Source: Microbulbifer variabilis ATCC 700307 (lineage in GTDB: Bacteria > Pseudomonadota > Gammaproteobacteria > Pseudomonadales > Cellvibrionaceae). Taken from it: DNA of 64,000 nucleotides. A program made the position numbers and the translations under genes. Below are positions 36,718 through 45,465 of this stretch, piece by piece. Within the stretch, counting starts at the first letter, position 1. The number at the start of each line of letters is the position of its first letter. The notes under the pieces were generated by a model. It saw nothing but the letters and a program-made list of their open reading frames with translations. It searched no databases and was not told the DNA's origin. The stretch spans positions 171,354 to 235,353 of the forward strand of contig NZ_AQYJ01000021.1 in assembly GCF_000380565.1 (NCBI RefSeq), written 5' to 3'.

Positions 36718-39700
36718 ATGAATACAGAAAAAAAGACAGAAAGGTCTAGTTACACCAAGTGGCAGCGTCTCATAGCTTCCGTGGTGACTTTCTTTTTCTC
36801 TATGCAGCTATGTATGCCTGCTATGGCTGGTGTTGCTGGGATTATAGAATCTGCACTTATTGAAGCTGAGCTGAATGCCAATCATCTATTTCAGCGAGAA
36901 AATAACAACGAATATCAATTTAAGTCCGCTGACTATTTGGATACAAACGCCCATCAAACAGATGTAAATATAGAGAGCTTTTTTAAACGTTTAAAAGAAA
37001 GCAGCAAGGAAAATCTACCTGCGCCCTTGATGATACCCATTGGGGTAGGCGATATTACGGTTATTCTGCCTCACTACCCATTAATTAAGCGGGTGGGTAC
37101 AAACTTTGTCCAGAGTCGTTATATTCGTTCACAAGTCTATGCCCAGCTCGGCAGGAATCTGATTAATACGCAGGTCTACGGCACAGAACGCGAGCAAATT
37201 AGCAAGTTATATGATAACGCATATAACTATGCACTCGTTTCCGGGAAAATATTTGGCGAACCTCTTGGGCTATCTGCCAGTCAGATTACAACCGATATGA
37301 TTTGGCCAGAAGTGCGCTATATCAATGGTGAGAATGTTCTGGTTCCTATCCTCTATTTGAAGTCTTCCACCATAGATGCACAAAAAGTTACCGGTGATGA
37401 AAATGAATTTGGCGGTAGTCTTGTTGAGCTTGGCGGACTACAAATAGACAACACCGATGTTACCCTCCGCAGAGCTTCATTCCTAAAGATTGCTGAGAAC
37501 TTGGTTAATAACCAGGGTAACTTAATCGCCGAAGATGATCTAAAAATAGTTGCAGGAGGTTCCCTGCAGAATATTTCCGGATTGATTTCAAGTGAAGGAG
37601 ACTTGCTTATTGGTGCGCACTCTATTGAAAACCGCACTATTGTTCACCGTTACAACCTAGGACAATTTCAATCTGAACGGTTTGGTCCTGTAGCAGAAAT
37701 TAATGCTGAAGGCGATATCTACTTTAAAACCAGCTCCGATATTATATTACAAGGATCTGTAGTCTCTGCAGGAGAATCCATACGATTCGAAGCGGGTGGT
37801 GATATCTATATCGGCAGTCAGCAAATCACCAACCGTCGAGAAGGGTCTTCTGGAGGGATATCTTATCGCAGTTCCTCAATTGCTCACTTGGCCTCCAAGC
37901 TTTCAGCCAGCGATACCATTGCACTGATAGCACAGGGAAATATTCTAATTGATGCTTCTGAGATTATTAGCGATAGCGGTCATATTGAGATATTGTCTGG
38001 TCTCGGTATTACCATAGAAGACAATCTGAACGTCAGGGAATCTTATAGAAAAGGGAAATATGGTAAGCGAAAGATTGAAGAATCTATTTATCAGACGGTA
38101 GCAATACGCTCACTTCTGGATGCTGGCGAAGGTATTCGACTGCATAGTGAGTATGGAGATATCACCCTCCGCGCAGCTGATATATCCAGTGAAGATGGCA
38201 CGAAAATTCAGGCCAAAAACGGCGGTGTCAACCTGTTGATGACAACAGAGACAGACCAGTATAGCTACACCTCAATTAAAAAGGGTTTATTTACTGTATC
38301 GGTTAAGTCTGAAGGTCACGTTATTGAAAAAGCTGTCACCAATTCAATTGTTGGTGGTCTTGCAGTTAAAGCCTTTTCCACCGTAAACGTGGAATATGAA
38401 GGTGACCGCTCCTTATCGATGGATGAACAAATTGCTCAGCTTTCCAAAATGGAAGGACTGGAGTGGATGGGATATGTACGCTCTGAATTTCCAAATGCTG
38501 ACTGGACAGCTATTGAACTTCAGTACGAAGAGTGGAATGAATCCAGCACTAGTATTTCACCAGCTTTTGCTGCTGTGATTTCAATAGCTATGGCTATTGC
38601 CTCTGGAGGATCAAGCCTTACTGCATCATCCTGGATGCAGGCCGCAGTTGCCGCAGGTACCGCTACTCTTGAGACTCAATTAGTTATTGCACTAGCAAAT
38701 GGAATTGTCGATGGCGATATTGCTGGATCAATGGAGAATTTAGCATCCTCAGAGACCTTTAAAGGGCTGGCTGTTGCTATGGTGACTGCAGGTGTTTTAC
38801 ATCAGGTTGATACCACTTTCTTTGGAGCGGATACGAATGCCATAAATAAAGGTAAAGAAGCCTTTGATGCCGCGATAGCGATCAATCCTAGTGATATCGC
38901 TGCTGCGGATAAAGCTTTCCAGGCTGCCTTCGATGCGGCAGCAGCACAAAGTGTTTTGTCACCTTTGCAGCAGGTTGCTCAGGCTGTGACTCATGCTGCA
39001 GTTAGAGCAGGAATACAAACAGGAGTTTATGATTCTGACTTTGAGGATACTTTTACTCAGTCACTGATGCAGAATGGGATCAACCGTCTTGGTGCCCATA
39101 TGGCAAAAAAAATTGGGCAAGCTTGGGATCCTAAGGATACTAATACGGAGATAAGTAACTGGGATACGGCGATGAAGTATATCGCACATGCGGGTTCCGG
39201 TTGTGTTATTGGTGTACTTACTGCAGAGAATTCTGGCCAGCAAAATGCCTCTGATGGTTGTGTAAGTGGTGGAGCTGGTGCAGTTATTGGAGAATTTACC
39301 GCCACTGTCTATAGGGAAAGAACTAAGCCTCAGGTTGATAAAGCGAATACTGCAATCAATAACCTATTTAAAAAATATGGTGACGATGTAGCAGATTATG
39401 AGAGTAGGGGTTATTCTCGTGAGCAGATTGCAGATATTTTCCGTTATGAATACGGGTTAGGTGCAATTGAGCAGCAAATTACAGAGTTAAAAGAGCAAGG
39501 AGTAGATTTAGCTCGATTCTCTGCTGGACTTTCTGTATTTCTAGCGGGTGCGGAAGCGGCGGGTGTTAATACGGCAGCGGATGTTGGCGCTATCACTGCT
39601 GAGAATAATGCACTCTTCATATTCTTAATCCCAGTTATTTTAAAAGCAATTGACCTTGCACTACTTGGTGTCGATTTATACCCGATATACGAGGCCTATC

Positions 39701-40683
39701 GTGATGGAGGAGTCGATGCAGGTAATCAAGCTTTAGCTGATTATATTATTGTTAATGGTACTACCAATTTAGTTCTTACTCTGTTCCCTGGAGGAAAAAT
39801 TGGTAATAAGCTCATTTCTAAGATGGATGAGAATGAGCTTTTCCAAGCAATTAAAGTCTGGGGGGAGCAGCTTGGAAATGTTGCCAAAGAAACAGGAGAT
39901 GCATTTTTAACCCTCCTTGGTGAGAAAAGTGAGTTAGCTCTTGAGGGGCTTAAGGGATATATTCTCAGAAGAGAGTTGCGAGATGATAAAGAGGGACTTG
40001 AATTAAATGGCGGTAAAGTAGATACAGAGAAATATTTAGATGGGCTGACAGACTTCTACGAACGGAAGGGTGATCTTTATATTAGTAAAAAGGGCGAGGG
40101 AGTTGCATATAGAGATACTGGAGTTTTAGAAGATGGCAAACCGGTTTTACAAAGTGAGAAGGGATCTTATTACTTCTATGTAGATGAAAATGGTGTTCAA
40201 GTTCCCACTAGTTCGCCATTTGCAGCCAATGTCGATAAGTACCGCATATTTCATAATAAGCAGGTTGATGCTATTTTTATTGAATATGGAAAAATACCGA
40301 ATATTAAAGTTCAAAAAGAAGTGACTGTTCAGTATGACAACGAGGGGCACGAATATCATGGTATGATCGCGCGGGCAGATCTTTCAGTGACCGGTGGCGG
40401 AAGAGATGGAGCTATTGATGTACCCGATGATTTTGAGTTATATGATCTAAATGGCAATCATATACCTGGAGGAAAGATCCAGCTTGACTCAGAGGGACGT
40501 GCACTTCTCGAAGTTAAGACAGGGAATGCAACATTAACGTCAAACCAAAAAGTAGTTTATGATGCATGTACCTCCGGCCAGGCAAGTGCATGTGGTGCTA
40601 ATGCTGATGAAGGCGGGTTCAGAGGACAGATGGATGAGATATTTGTTTATATTCTAAGGTCAACAAAATCTCCACATGATTAA
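36718..40683 (+). CDS. CDI/FHA-type toxin protein with DUF637 region and nuclease-like C-terminus (second half)
   Basis: A 1321-residue protein; the ATG at 36718 is 8 bases from AGGGAA, better spaced than the ATG at 36712. It has its own N-terminal export signal (a basic stretch, then SVVTFFFSMQLCMPAMAG). Next comes an FHA-type inter-repeat domain (YDNAYNYALVSGKIFGEPLG), beta-helix repeats and a DUF637-like region from about residue 620. Around residue 962 it reads ITAENNALF, a variant of the VENN motif that marks the start of CDI toxins. The last 120 residues carry D and E-V-K (EVKTG), the pattern of PD-(D/E)xK nuclease toxins. A probable immunity gene follows directly. Confidence 0.8.
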   Translation: MNTEKKTERSSYTKWQRLIASVVTFFFSMQLCMPAMAGVAGIIESALIEAELNANHLFQRENNNEYQFKSADYLDTNAHQTDVNIESFFKRLKESSKENLPAPLMIPIGVGDITVILPHYPLIKRVGTNFVQSRYIRSQVYAQLGRNLINTQVYGTEREQISKLYDNAYNYALVSGKIFGEPLGLSASQITTDMIWPEVRYINGENVLVPILYLKSSTIDAQKVTGDENEFGGSLVELGGLQIDNTDVTLRRASFLKIAENLVNNQGNLIAEDDLKIVAGGSLQNISGLISSEGDLLIGAHSIENRTIVHRYNLGQFQSERFGPVAEINAEGDIYFKTSSDIILQGSVVSAGESIRFEAGGDIYIGSQQITNRREGSSGGISYRSSSIAHLASKLSASDTIALIAQGNILIDASEIISDSGHIEILSGLGITIEDNLNVRESYRKGKYGKRKIEESIYQTVAIRSLLDAGEGIRLHSEYGDITLRAADISSEDGTKIQAKNGGVNLLMTTETDQYSYTSIKKGLFTVSVKSEGHVIEKAVTNSIVGGLAVKAFSTVNVEYEGDRSLSMDEQIAQLSKMEGLEWMGYVRSEFPNADWTAIELQYEEWNESSTSISPAFAAVISIAMAIASGGSSLTASSWMQAAVAAGTATLETQLVIALANGIVDGDIAGSMENLASSETFKGLAVAMVTAGVLHQVDTTFFGADTNAINKGKEAFDAAIAINPSDIAAADKAFQAAFDAAAAQSVLSPLQQVAQAVTHAAVRAGIQTGVYDSDFEDTFTQSLMQNGINRLGAHMAKKIGQAWDPKDTNTEISNWDTAMKYIAHAGSGCVIGVLTAENSGQQNASDGCVSGGAGAVIGEFTATVYRERTKPQVDKANTAINNLFKKYGDDVADYESRGYSREQIADIFRYEYGLGAIEQQITELKEQGVDLARFSAGLSVFLAGAEAAGVNTAADVGAITAENNALFIFLIPVILKAIDLALLGVDLYPIYEAYRDGGVDAGNQALADYIIVNGTTNLVLTLFPGGKIGNKLISKMDENELFQAIKVWGEQLGNVAKETGDAFLTLLGEKSELALEGLKGYILRRELRDDKEGLELNGGKVDTEKYLDGLTDFYERKGDLYISKKGEGVAYRDTGVLEDGKPVLQSEKGSYYFYVDENGVQVPTSSPFAANVDKYRIFHNKQVDAIFIEYGKIPNIKVQKEVTVQYDNEGHEYHGMIARADLSVTGGGRDGAIDVPDDFELYDLNGNHIPGGKIQLDSEGRALLEVKTGNATLTSNQKVVYDACTSGQASACGANADEGGFRGQMDEIFVYILRSTKSPHD

Positions 40684-40696
40684 AGGCAGGTCTACC

Positions 40697-41296
40697 ATGA
40701 CTTTTAAAAAAGAAATCTTGGAGGCCGCCAAGGGAAAGGCGACCAAACTCCCAGATTGGCAGTTTGTTTCTAATAGGTTTAGATCTCGTCCAGTGAAATT
40801 TTGTGATCTATTAATAGCACCCTTTTGGAATTTTAGTGGTTCTCCTGCTTGGGTAACAACCCAGCCGGCTGCAGGTGTTTATATTAAAGAGGTGGAAGAT
40901 ATTTCATCTCATCTTTCAGGTCTTCCTCTGAGACGAACTGCTACCTTTTCAAGGAGAATTAGAATAGATGACCTAAAGAACCCTTTTAATCTAACAGTTT
41001 ATGCTAAAGATTTCGGAAGCCAGGGAGAAGCTGTGGCGCAAGTTATGCGTGACCTGGATAATATAATCGAGTTTGGGCAGGCGTACTTAAGAAAGCAATA
41101 TTGTCTAGACAGCAAAGAGTCGTTTTACCTAAGTGTACCTGAAGAAACACGTGGTATCTGGGCTACACACTATTGTATTGTGCGTGGATTGCTTGGAGAT
41201 ACGGATTATATAAAACGGGTGCTTCGCAAAGAAATTGATCCCGAGGGTCATCAAGAGCTAGAGCTTATTGGCAAGGTTTTGGATTATTTTTCTTGA
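40697..41296 (+). CDS. Probable immunity protein of the nuclease-like toxin
   Basis: A 199-residue soluble protein with no signal peptide. The ATG at 40697 has AGGCAGG before it; an ATG at 40676 would overlap the toxin stop. Seen: LPDWQFVSNRFRSRP, TRGIWATHYCIVRGLLGDTD and a final ELIGKVLDYFS. I do not recognise a family. Its size, same-strand position right behind a polymorphic toxin C-terminus and cytoplasmic nature are those of a CDI immunity protein. This role is inferred from position alone. A hairpin follows its stop. Confidence 0.65.
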   Translation: MTFKKEILEAAKGKATKLPDWQFVSNRFRSRPVKFCDLLIAPFWNFSGSPAWVTTQPAAGVYIKEVEDISSHLSGLPLRRTATFSRRIRIDDLKNPFNLTVYAKDFGSQGEAVAQVMRDLDNIIEFGQAYLRKQYCLDSKESFYLSVPEETRGIWATHYCIVRGLLGDTDYIKRVLRKEIDPEGHQELELIGKVLDYFS

Positions 41297-41335
41297 GTTT
41301 AAAATGGGGGCAAGGTTCGTCTTGCCCTTAAACTC
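41295..41335 (+). terminator. Hairpin at the end of the immunity gene
   Basis: GAGTTTAA at 41295-41302 pairs with TTAAACTC at 41328-41335, and inside it GGGCAAG pairs with CTTGCCC around GTTCGT, leaving a small bulge on one side. No clean T run follows. It probably ends the toxin-immunity transcript. Confidence 0.55.
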
Positions 41336-41461
41336 ACTACATAAAAAGCTTTACGCATCTTTAGCCAAATTCACATATTAAAATTTGGTTTTATTTAATT
41401 GGCATTTGAGCTAATTTTATATTTAATCGAGTATCAGTCATAATTTTAAGAAGGCATTCCA

Positions 41462-41968
41462 ATGAATATCAAACTGTTGGGCTATCATTCAGGTTTTGCT
41501 CTCTGTAATGCTTTATATATAGGTAGCGTCACTAAAGAAGAGGAATTGCTTGTTCCTTTTTGTTGTTTTTTTGATGCTGAACAAAGTGTGATTACTCCTT
41601 TCGAAGCAGAGTCACAAGCTTTAGCAGATCAGAAAGCCCGTGCGGCTATAGCGAAAGAAGAAAAAGATTGGACAGGATGGTGCTATGCACGTGAAGGAAA
41701 GGTGAACCTTCAAGGTGGAGGTAAATCTGATGCTTATGTGATCGAAGCAAAATTAAAGGAAATGAAGCAGCCTTTAAGCCTGATCCAGCTCTTTGAATAC
41801 CCATTTAAGCCTGTGAGCCGACTTATTGTTAGTGCTCCTAACGATTTTCGTGAAGTATTTGCAAATAATCTTCCTGCATTTAGAGAAGCATTTATTCAAG
41901 GGGCTAGATCTCACAAGCTGGGTGGTGAGAATTGGAAAGAGTGGGAGTCCACAGTTTTTACTGGTTAA
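41462..41968 (+). CDS. Hypothetical cytoplasmic protein behind the toxin locus
   Basis: A 168-residue soluble protein: VPFCCFFDAEQSVITPFEAE, a helix rich in Ala/Lys/Glu (QALADQKARAAIAKEEKDW), then YPFKPVSRLIVSAPNDFREV and AFIQGARSHKLGG. AAGG lies 7 bases before the ATG. I know no family. Its place after a toxin-immunity pair, its modest size and lack of export signal fit an orphan immunity gene left from an earlier toxin module, or a second immunity factor. Its end lies 38 bases before the next exported gene. Confidence 0.6.
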   Translation: MNIKLLGYHSGFALCNALYIGSVTKEEELLVPFCCFFDAEQSVITPFEAESQALADQKARAAIAKEEKDWTGWCYAREGKVNLQGGGKSDAYVIEAKLKEMKQPLSLIQLFEYPFKPVSRLIVSAPNDFREVFANNLPAFREAFIQGARSHKLGGENWKEWESTVFTG

Positions 41969-42006
41969 GACTGTTTAGAAGAAGATGGTTGTTGTTTAGA
42001 GAAAAA

Positions 42007-42342
42007 ATGAAAGATTTCGGAAAAGTATTGTTCTTAATTATTTTCTTTGTACCTTTGCTAGGTCGAGCCGAATGGACTCCCTATTCAAAAATTTCCTATA
42101 TGAAAGTCCACGATGCTGGAGTTGAAATTAGATTGCAAAATTTCACCAATACCAGCTCAGAAATAAACTGTAAAAGTGATGTGGATTTTCATCTTACTGT
42201 TGAGGATACAAAACTATTTGATACAAAGCTCTCATTCTTACTGTCTGCGTATATGGCAAAGGAAACCGTTAGCTTTAGCTATTATGAGTGCAATAATACG
42301 GGCTCCAAAATACTGCTGTCTTCAGTTATGTTTCCTGAGTAG
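42007..42342 (+). CDS. Small exported two-cysteine protein (family member B)
   Basis: A 111-residue protein from the ATG at 42007, where a signal peptide begins (KDFGKVLFLIIFFVPLLGRA). Upstream in-frame starts at 41932 overlap the previous gene. The mature part repeats the layout of its relatives: VEIRLQNF strand, Cys in EINCKSD, the helix LSFLLSAYMAKETVSFSYY, a second Cys in YECNNTG and closing strand ILLSSVMF. The two Cys probably form a disulfide in the periplasm or outside. No function is known. Confidence 0.7.
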   Translation: MKDFGKVLFLIIFFVPLLGRAEWTPYSKISYMKVHDAGVEIRLQNFTNTSSEINCKSDVDFHLTVEDTKLFDTKLSFLLSAYMAKETVSFSYYECNNTGSKILLSSVMFPE

Positions 42343-42612
42343 AAAAAATAGTAATGGTACCGTGTCCAATAAATTTGCCTTGCCCAGGACATAATCGATC
42401 TGAATGATTCTGAGTTTGTTAACGGTCGAGGCTTTGAGTTAGTAGAATGGGACGATCTATTTTTATTTGGTTTCGTTCCCTTGCGCATATAAGCCGGCAT
42501 TCAAAAAGTGAGAGGCCTAGTTGAATGCCAGTTTGTTTAGTGGGTAGATTGTATTGTTTTAAGCTCGACCTAATTTAAAAAGTTAAACGGCAAATCGATG
42601 GCTATATATTTT
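42343..42612. other. Intergenic stretch with an inverted repeat and a coding-like fragment
   Basis: GGCATTCAA at 42496-42504 is inverted as TTGAATGCC at 42531-42539, 26 bases apart. Bases 42379-42492 read as an open frame (DIIDLNDSEFVNGRG, FELVEWDDLFLFG) ending at a stop but with no start, which looks like the tail of a lost gene. Confidence 0.4.
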
Positions 42613-42972
42613 CTATGGCATAACAGAGAGATTCCTCAAATCTGCAACATTGTGGTAAGTTGTACAGTCATCGCTACTCTTCAAAGTAACAGTCTGCTGG
42701 ACGGCGAGGGCGCTTAAAAGCAGGCTGAGATATATTTTGCCCTCTTCATTGGTACTATCATTAGCATCTTTGTTTATACCGTCAAATGCAAAACTATAGT
42801 TTGTATTGGTTGAACAGGAAACCTCTCCTGAAGGTGCTCCCTGAACTTTAACAAAAATTCTACCCTGATACTGTGGCCCAGTGTGAATTTGATTTAACTT
42901 TCCTGTAAAAGTGAACTCAGCGAGGCATATAGTAGGTAAAAAAATAAGTAGTAAGGCTAAAAATGTTTTCAT
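42613..42972 (-). CDS. Small exported two-cysteine protein (family member C)
   Basis: A 119-residue protein with a signal peptide (MKTFLALLLIFLPTICLA, then EFTFTG). The mature part shows a strand RIFVKVQGAP, Cys in EVSCSTN, helix YLSLLLSALAVQQTVTLKSS, second Cys in DDCTTYH and closing LRNLSVMP. The LSLLLSALAVQQTV stretch aligns with LSFLLSAYMAKETV of the 42007 protein, on the opposite strand, so the two are diverged paralogs facing each other. Function unknown. Confidence 0.75.
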   Translation of the reverse strand: MKTFLALLLIFLPTICLAEFTFTGKLNQIHTGPQYQGRIFVKVQGAPSGEVSCSTNTNYSFAFDGINKDANDSTNEEGKIYLSLLLSALAVQQTVTLKSSDDCTTYHNVADLRNLSVMP

Positions 42973-43455
42973 TTTAAATACTATTGAATAATTGGGTGAG
43001 GGTATTTTTCTTTACGGTAAAACACTAAGTGATTATATTCGATTTTCCTATGTTAGTAAATTCTTCGATTGTTAGTAATAATGTATGCTTTTTGGGGGTA
43101 AGGCATATTATGCTTTCACTTCACTCTTTAGACGTTTGTTTGATTAGACCTTTTGATCTTATATGCAATAATTAAATTGTACAATTATGATCCCTGAAAA
43201 GCTTAAGTGAGACTGATTTTTTCAAATTAAAAAATTGAGGGTAAATGAAAGGCTACAATATCAGGTTTTTTTCAGTAGAGCACTATCGCAGTTTTTGGAA
43301 TCTATCGATTACGCCTCAGGTATAATTTATAATTAGTTTTGACATTCAAGGTTAACAGATTTTAAGGCTATACCTATACGTCATTAGGTTAAAATCTTAT
43401 AATTTCTAGCAGTTGATCGATTGTTGTAAATTGAGAGTTAAATTTTGAGGTGTTG
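42973..43455. other. Gene-free AT-rich stretch, about 480 bases
   Basis: I see no gene. It separates two members of the small exported family that diverge from it, so it should hold promoters for both. GAGG at 43447-43450 is the ribosome site of the next gene. Confidence 0.5.
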
Positions 43456-43797
43456 ATGAGATTTTTAAGTGCTTTGAGCTTTACTATGGTCCTTTTAGCT
43501 GTAGATGTGCTGGCTCTAGGGGATGCTAACGAATCGACAGTGCGCTATATCGAGGTGTTTTCGAGTGCCTCCTCTAGAGATGGCGAAGTGGTTGTGAAGT
43601 TGGACGCTGAAACTGAGAGTTGTCATCAGTATTGGATAAAGTCGGAAGAGAGTGTAGGCCAAAAAAACTCAGTGGCTTCTATCTTGGCGTCACTCCATGC
43701 CAAATCTACAGTGCGGATTGTTGGTGATACTGACAGCCTTTGGAGTGGAAGCAGCGCCTTTAAGACCTGTGAGATTATTTCATTGCGTGTTCTGTAA
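43456..43797 (+). CDS. Small exported two-cysteine protein (family member D)
   Basis: A 113-residue protein; ATG 43456 is preferred over GTG 43450 for its spacing to GAGG. A signal peptide spans residues 1-21 (RFLSALSFTMVLLAVDVLA). Mature part: VRYIEVFSSAS, EVVVKLDAETESC, then VASILASLHAKSTVRIVG and a late Cys in FKTCEIISLRVL. The ILASLHAKSTV stretch lines up with LLSAYMAKETV and LLSALAVQQTV of its relatives. It is the fourth intact member of the local family. A clear terminator follows. Confidence 0.72.
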   Translation: MRFLSALSFTMVLLAVDVLALGDANESTVRYIEVFSSASSRDGEVVVKLDAETESCHQYWIKSEESVGQKNSVASILASLHAKSTVRIVGDTDSLWSGSSAFKTCEIISLRVL

Positions 43798-44156
43798 AGG
43801 TTTTTGTAGTTTGAAAACTGGTAATGTCTTCTAGCTAGAGCAGCCCCACTTTTGCTTGGTACAATATTGGTAACTAGCTCCTCTTAGGGGGCGCACTCTG
43901 CGGTGTGAGAAGCTTGTATTAGGTGGCCGCATTTATTATGCGGCCTTTTAAAATGATCGTATGATAAGCAGAGTGACCTTTAGTTACTTGGCTCACAACA
44001 ATATTTCAGATCTCTTGCCCTGATATTGGATTGTCTCTACTCCATAAATAGTTTTTTTGATGCTCTCTTCTGCTAATTCTTCATCTGTCTTTTGTTGAGT
44101 TGTAATATACTGATTTATCGGCATTTCTTATGGGGTGTCGCAATAAAGTGAGAAGG
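43798..44156. other. Intergenic stretch, about 360 bases
   Basis: It holds the terminator at 43925-43949. No gene is recognised in the rest. Confidence 0.5.
43925..43949 (+). terminator. Intrinsic terminator
   Basis: GGCCGCAT at 43925-43932 pairs perfectly with ATGCGGCC at 43938-43945 around a 5-base loop, followed by TTTT. It ends the transcript of the gene at 43456. Confidence 0.85.
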
Positions 44157-44420
44157 TTAAGCTCGGTAAAGAGAAATGGGGCCCTTCTTATATGTGAGGC
44201 GAAGAATTCCTACCTTATTGTTATTTTGCTCTGTCTTAGCCCCCATTTCGTCTCGAAGTTCGTATTTTGTTGGTATTTTTGTAATATAAGCGTCTTCAAG
44301 TTTTAACTCTGTTAGCTTTCCATTAATTTTATTTAGTCAATGCCTTGGATATTAATACATCTTGTTGAGTTTTAGTTCCAAGTCGGTGAATATATATTTA
44401 ATCCATTATGGTTATAGTTC
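44157..44420 (-). pseudogene. Decayed coding fragment of unknown family
   Basis: On the minus strand a stretch reads like protein to a stop at 44157-44159: KINGKLTELKLEDAYITKIP, then KYELRDEMGAKTEQ and VGILRLTYKKGPISLY. Following the same frame upstream gives YIFTDLELKLNKMY, a TAA, YPRH, a TGA, then LNKINGK, so two stops break it, and no start codon is found. Lys/Glu-rich composition and continuous frame suggest a lost gene. I do not recognise it. Confidence 0.4.
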
Positions 44421-44479
44421 CTCCTTGCCATTTTTATTTTTTGTCTGTTAGATATTTGGTAATCAAATCAAGTACAAAG

Positions 44480-45392
44480 GGCAGGTGCTAAGTGGTGATG
44501 CAAAATTACACTTTTAGGTTTCTGGTAGCGACTTATCCATACCATTAATTCTGTTTCTACATGGCGGCTCGGGAGATGTGGAGTTGGGGTTGGTTCTATT
44601 TCAGATGACTGCTGAACGGGCGCTCAAAGATAAGTATTTAGTGGCTTATCTTCAAGAAATAGAGGCCGGCAAGTCTCTTGAGGTGAGTGACGATACATTA
44701 ACGATAAAGAGTAATATTTAAGGTATGCGTAATGTTATCTCTTTTCTAAAGGAGCACTATAAGACGGATAAGGTTACTTTAATTGGCCACTCTTGGGGCG
44801 GGGGGCTTGCAGCTCTCTAGGCTAGTGAGCATCCTGAGACATTGGAGAGGCTGGTGTTTATCTCTTCCTCCCAGGATGCGCATAAGCAGGTAGAAATCAG
44901 CTTAGAAGCAACCCTGCAATGGGGGGAGAAGGACGGCAACCAGTTAGCAATACAGGAGTACAACAATATCATGAGTCTCCCTCTGAGTATTATCCGCTTC
45001 TTTCTAATTGGGTGAGTCGCGCGAATGGTGGTAACGCAAATGGGACTGATATTCGAGATTTTCTAGCAGCTGAAAAGATTAGTGAGAGATTTCCTGGGTG
45101 GCAGGAACGGCGTGGAAGTCTGGCTGACAAGATGCACGATGAGCTTCAGGCCATGAGCGTAAAGGGGGGTATCGATCATTTACAGGTTCCTGCTCTATTT
45201 GTTGTCGGTGAGAATGATTCCATTACCACGCCTTCACAGGTAAAGGCAGATTATAAAAGGTATAAAGGGAGTAAATCTTTCTCGGTACTAAAAGATAGTC
45301 ATCACTTGCCCCTTAAGGACGCAGCGGAAAGTCTGAAGAAGACTATGTTAGTATTTTTAGAGGCCGGGGAGTATATTAGTGAAGAGCATTAG
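44480..45392 (+). pseudogene. Alpha/beta hydrolase, decayed
   Basis: The frame beginning near 44480 reads PLILFLHGGSG (oxyanion loop) and, further on, VTLIGHSWGGGLAAL, the nucleophile elbow with Ser. It is broken by TAG at 44515, TAA at 44719 and TAG at 44818, and then shifts frame near 44980. The remainder to 45392 is open: WVSRANGG, VPALFVVGENDSITTP with the catalytic Asp, and DSHHLPLKDAAE with the catalytic His. All triad elements survive but the gene cannot make one chain. It resembles proline-iminopeptidase-like hydrolases. Confidence 0.75.
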
Positions 45393-45465
45393 TGACGGAT
45401 AGCAAGCTAGGCGAGTAGTCAGGGCCCAGTAGCGTTTTCCTGCTATAGGGCCGGCAGGTTCGCGG

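Noticed and set aside
42379..42492. 38-codon plus-strand coding-like fragment ending at 42492
   Set aside because: It reads like the tail of a protein but has no start and is too short to call; mentioned only in the intergenic entry.
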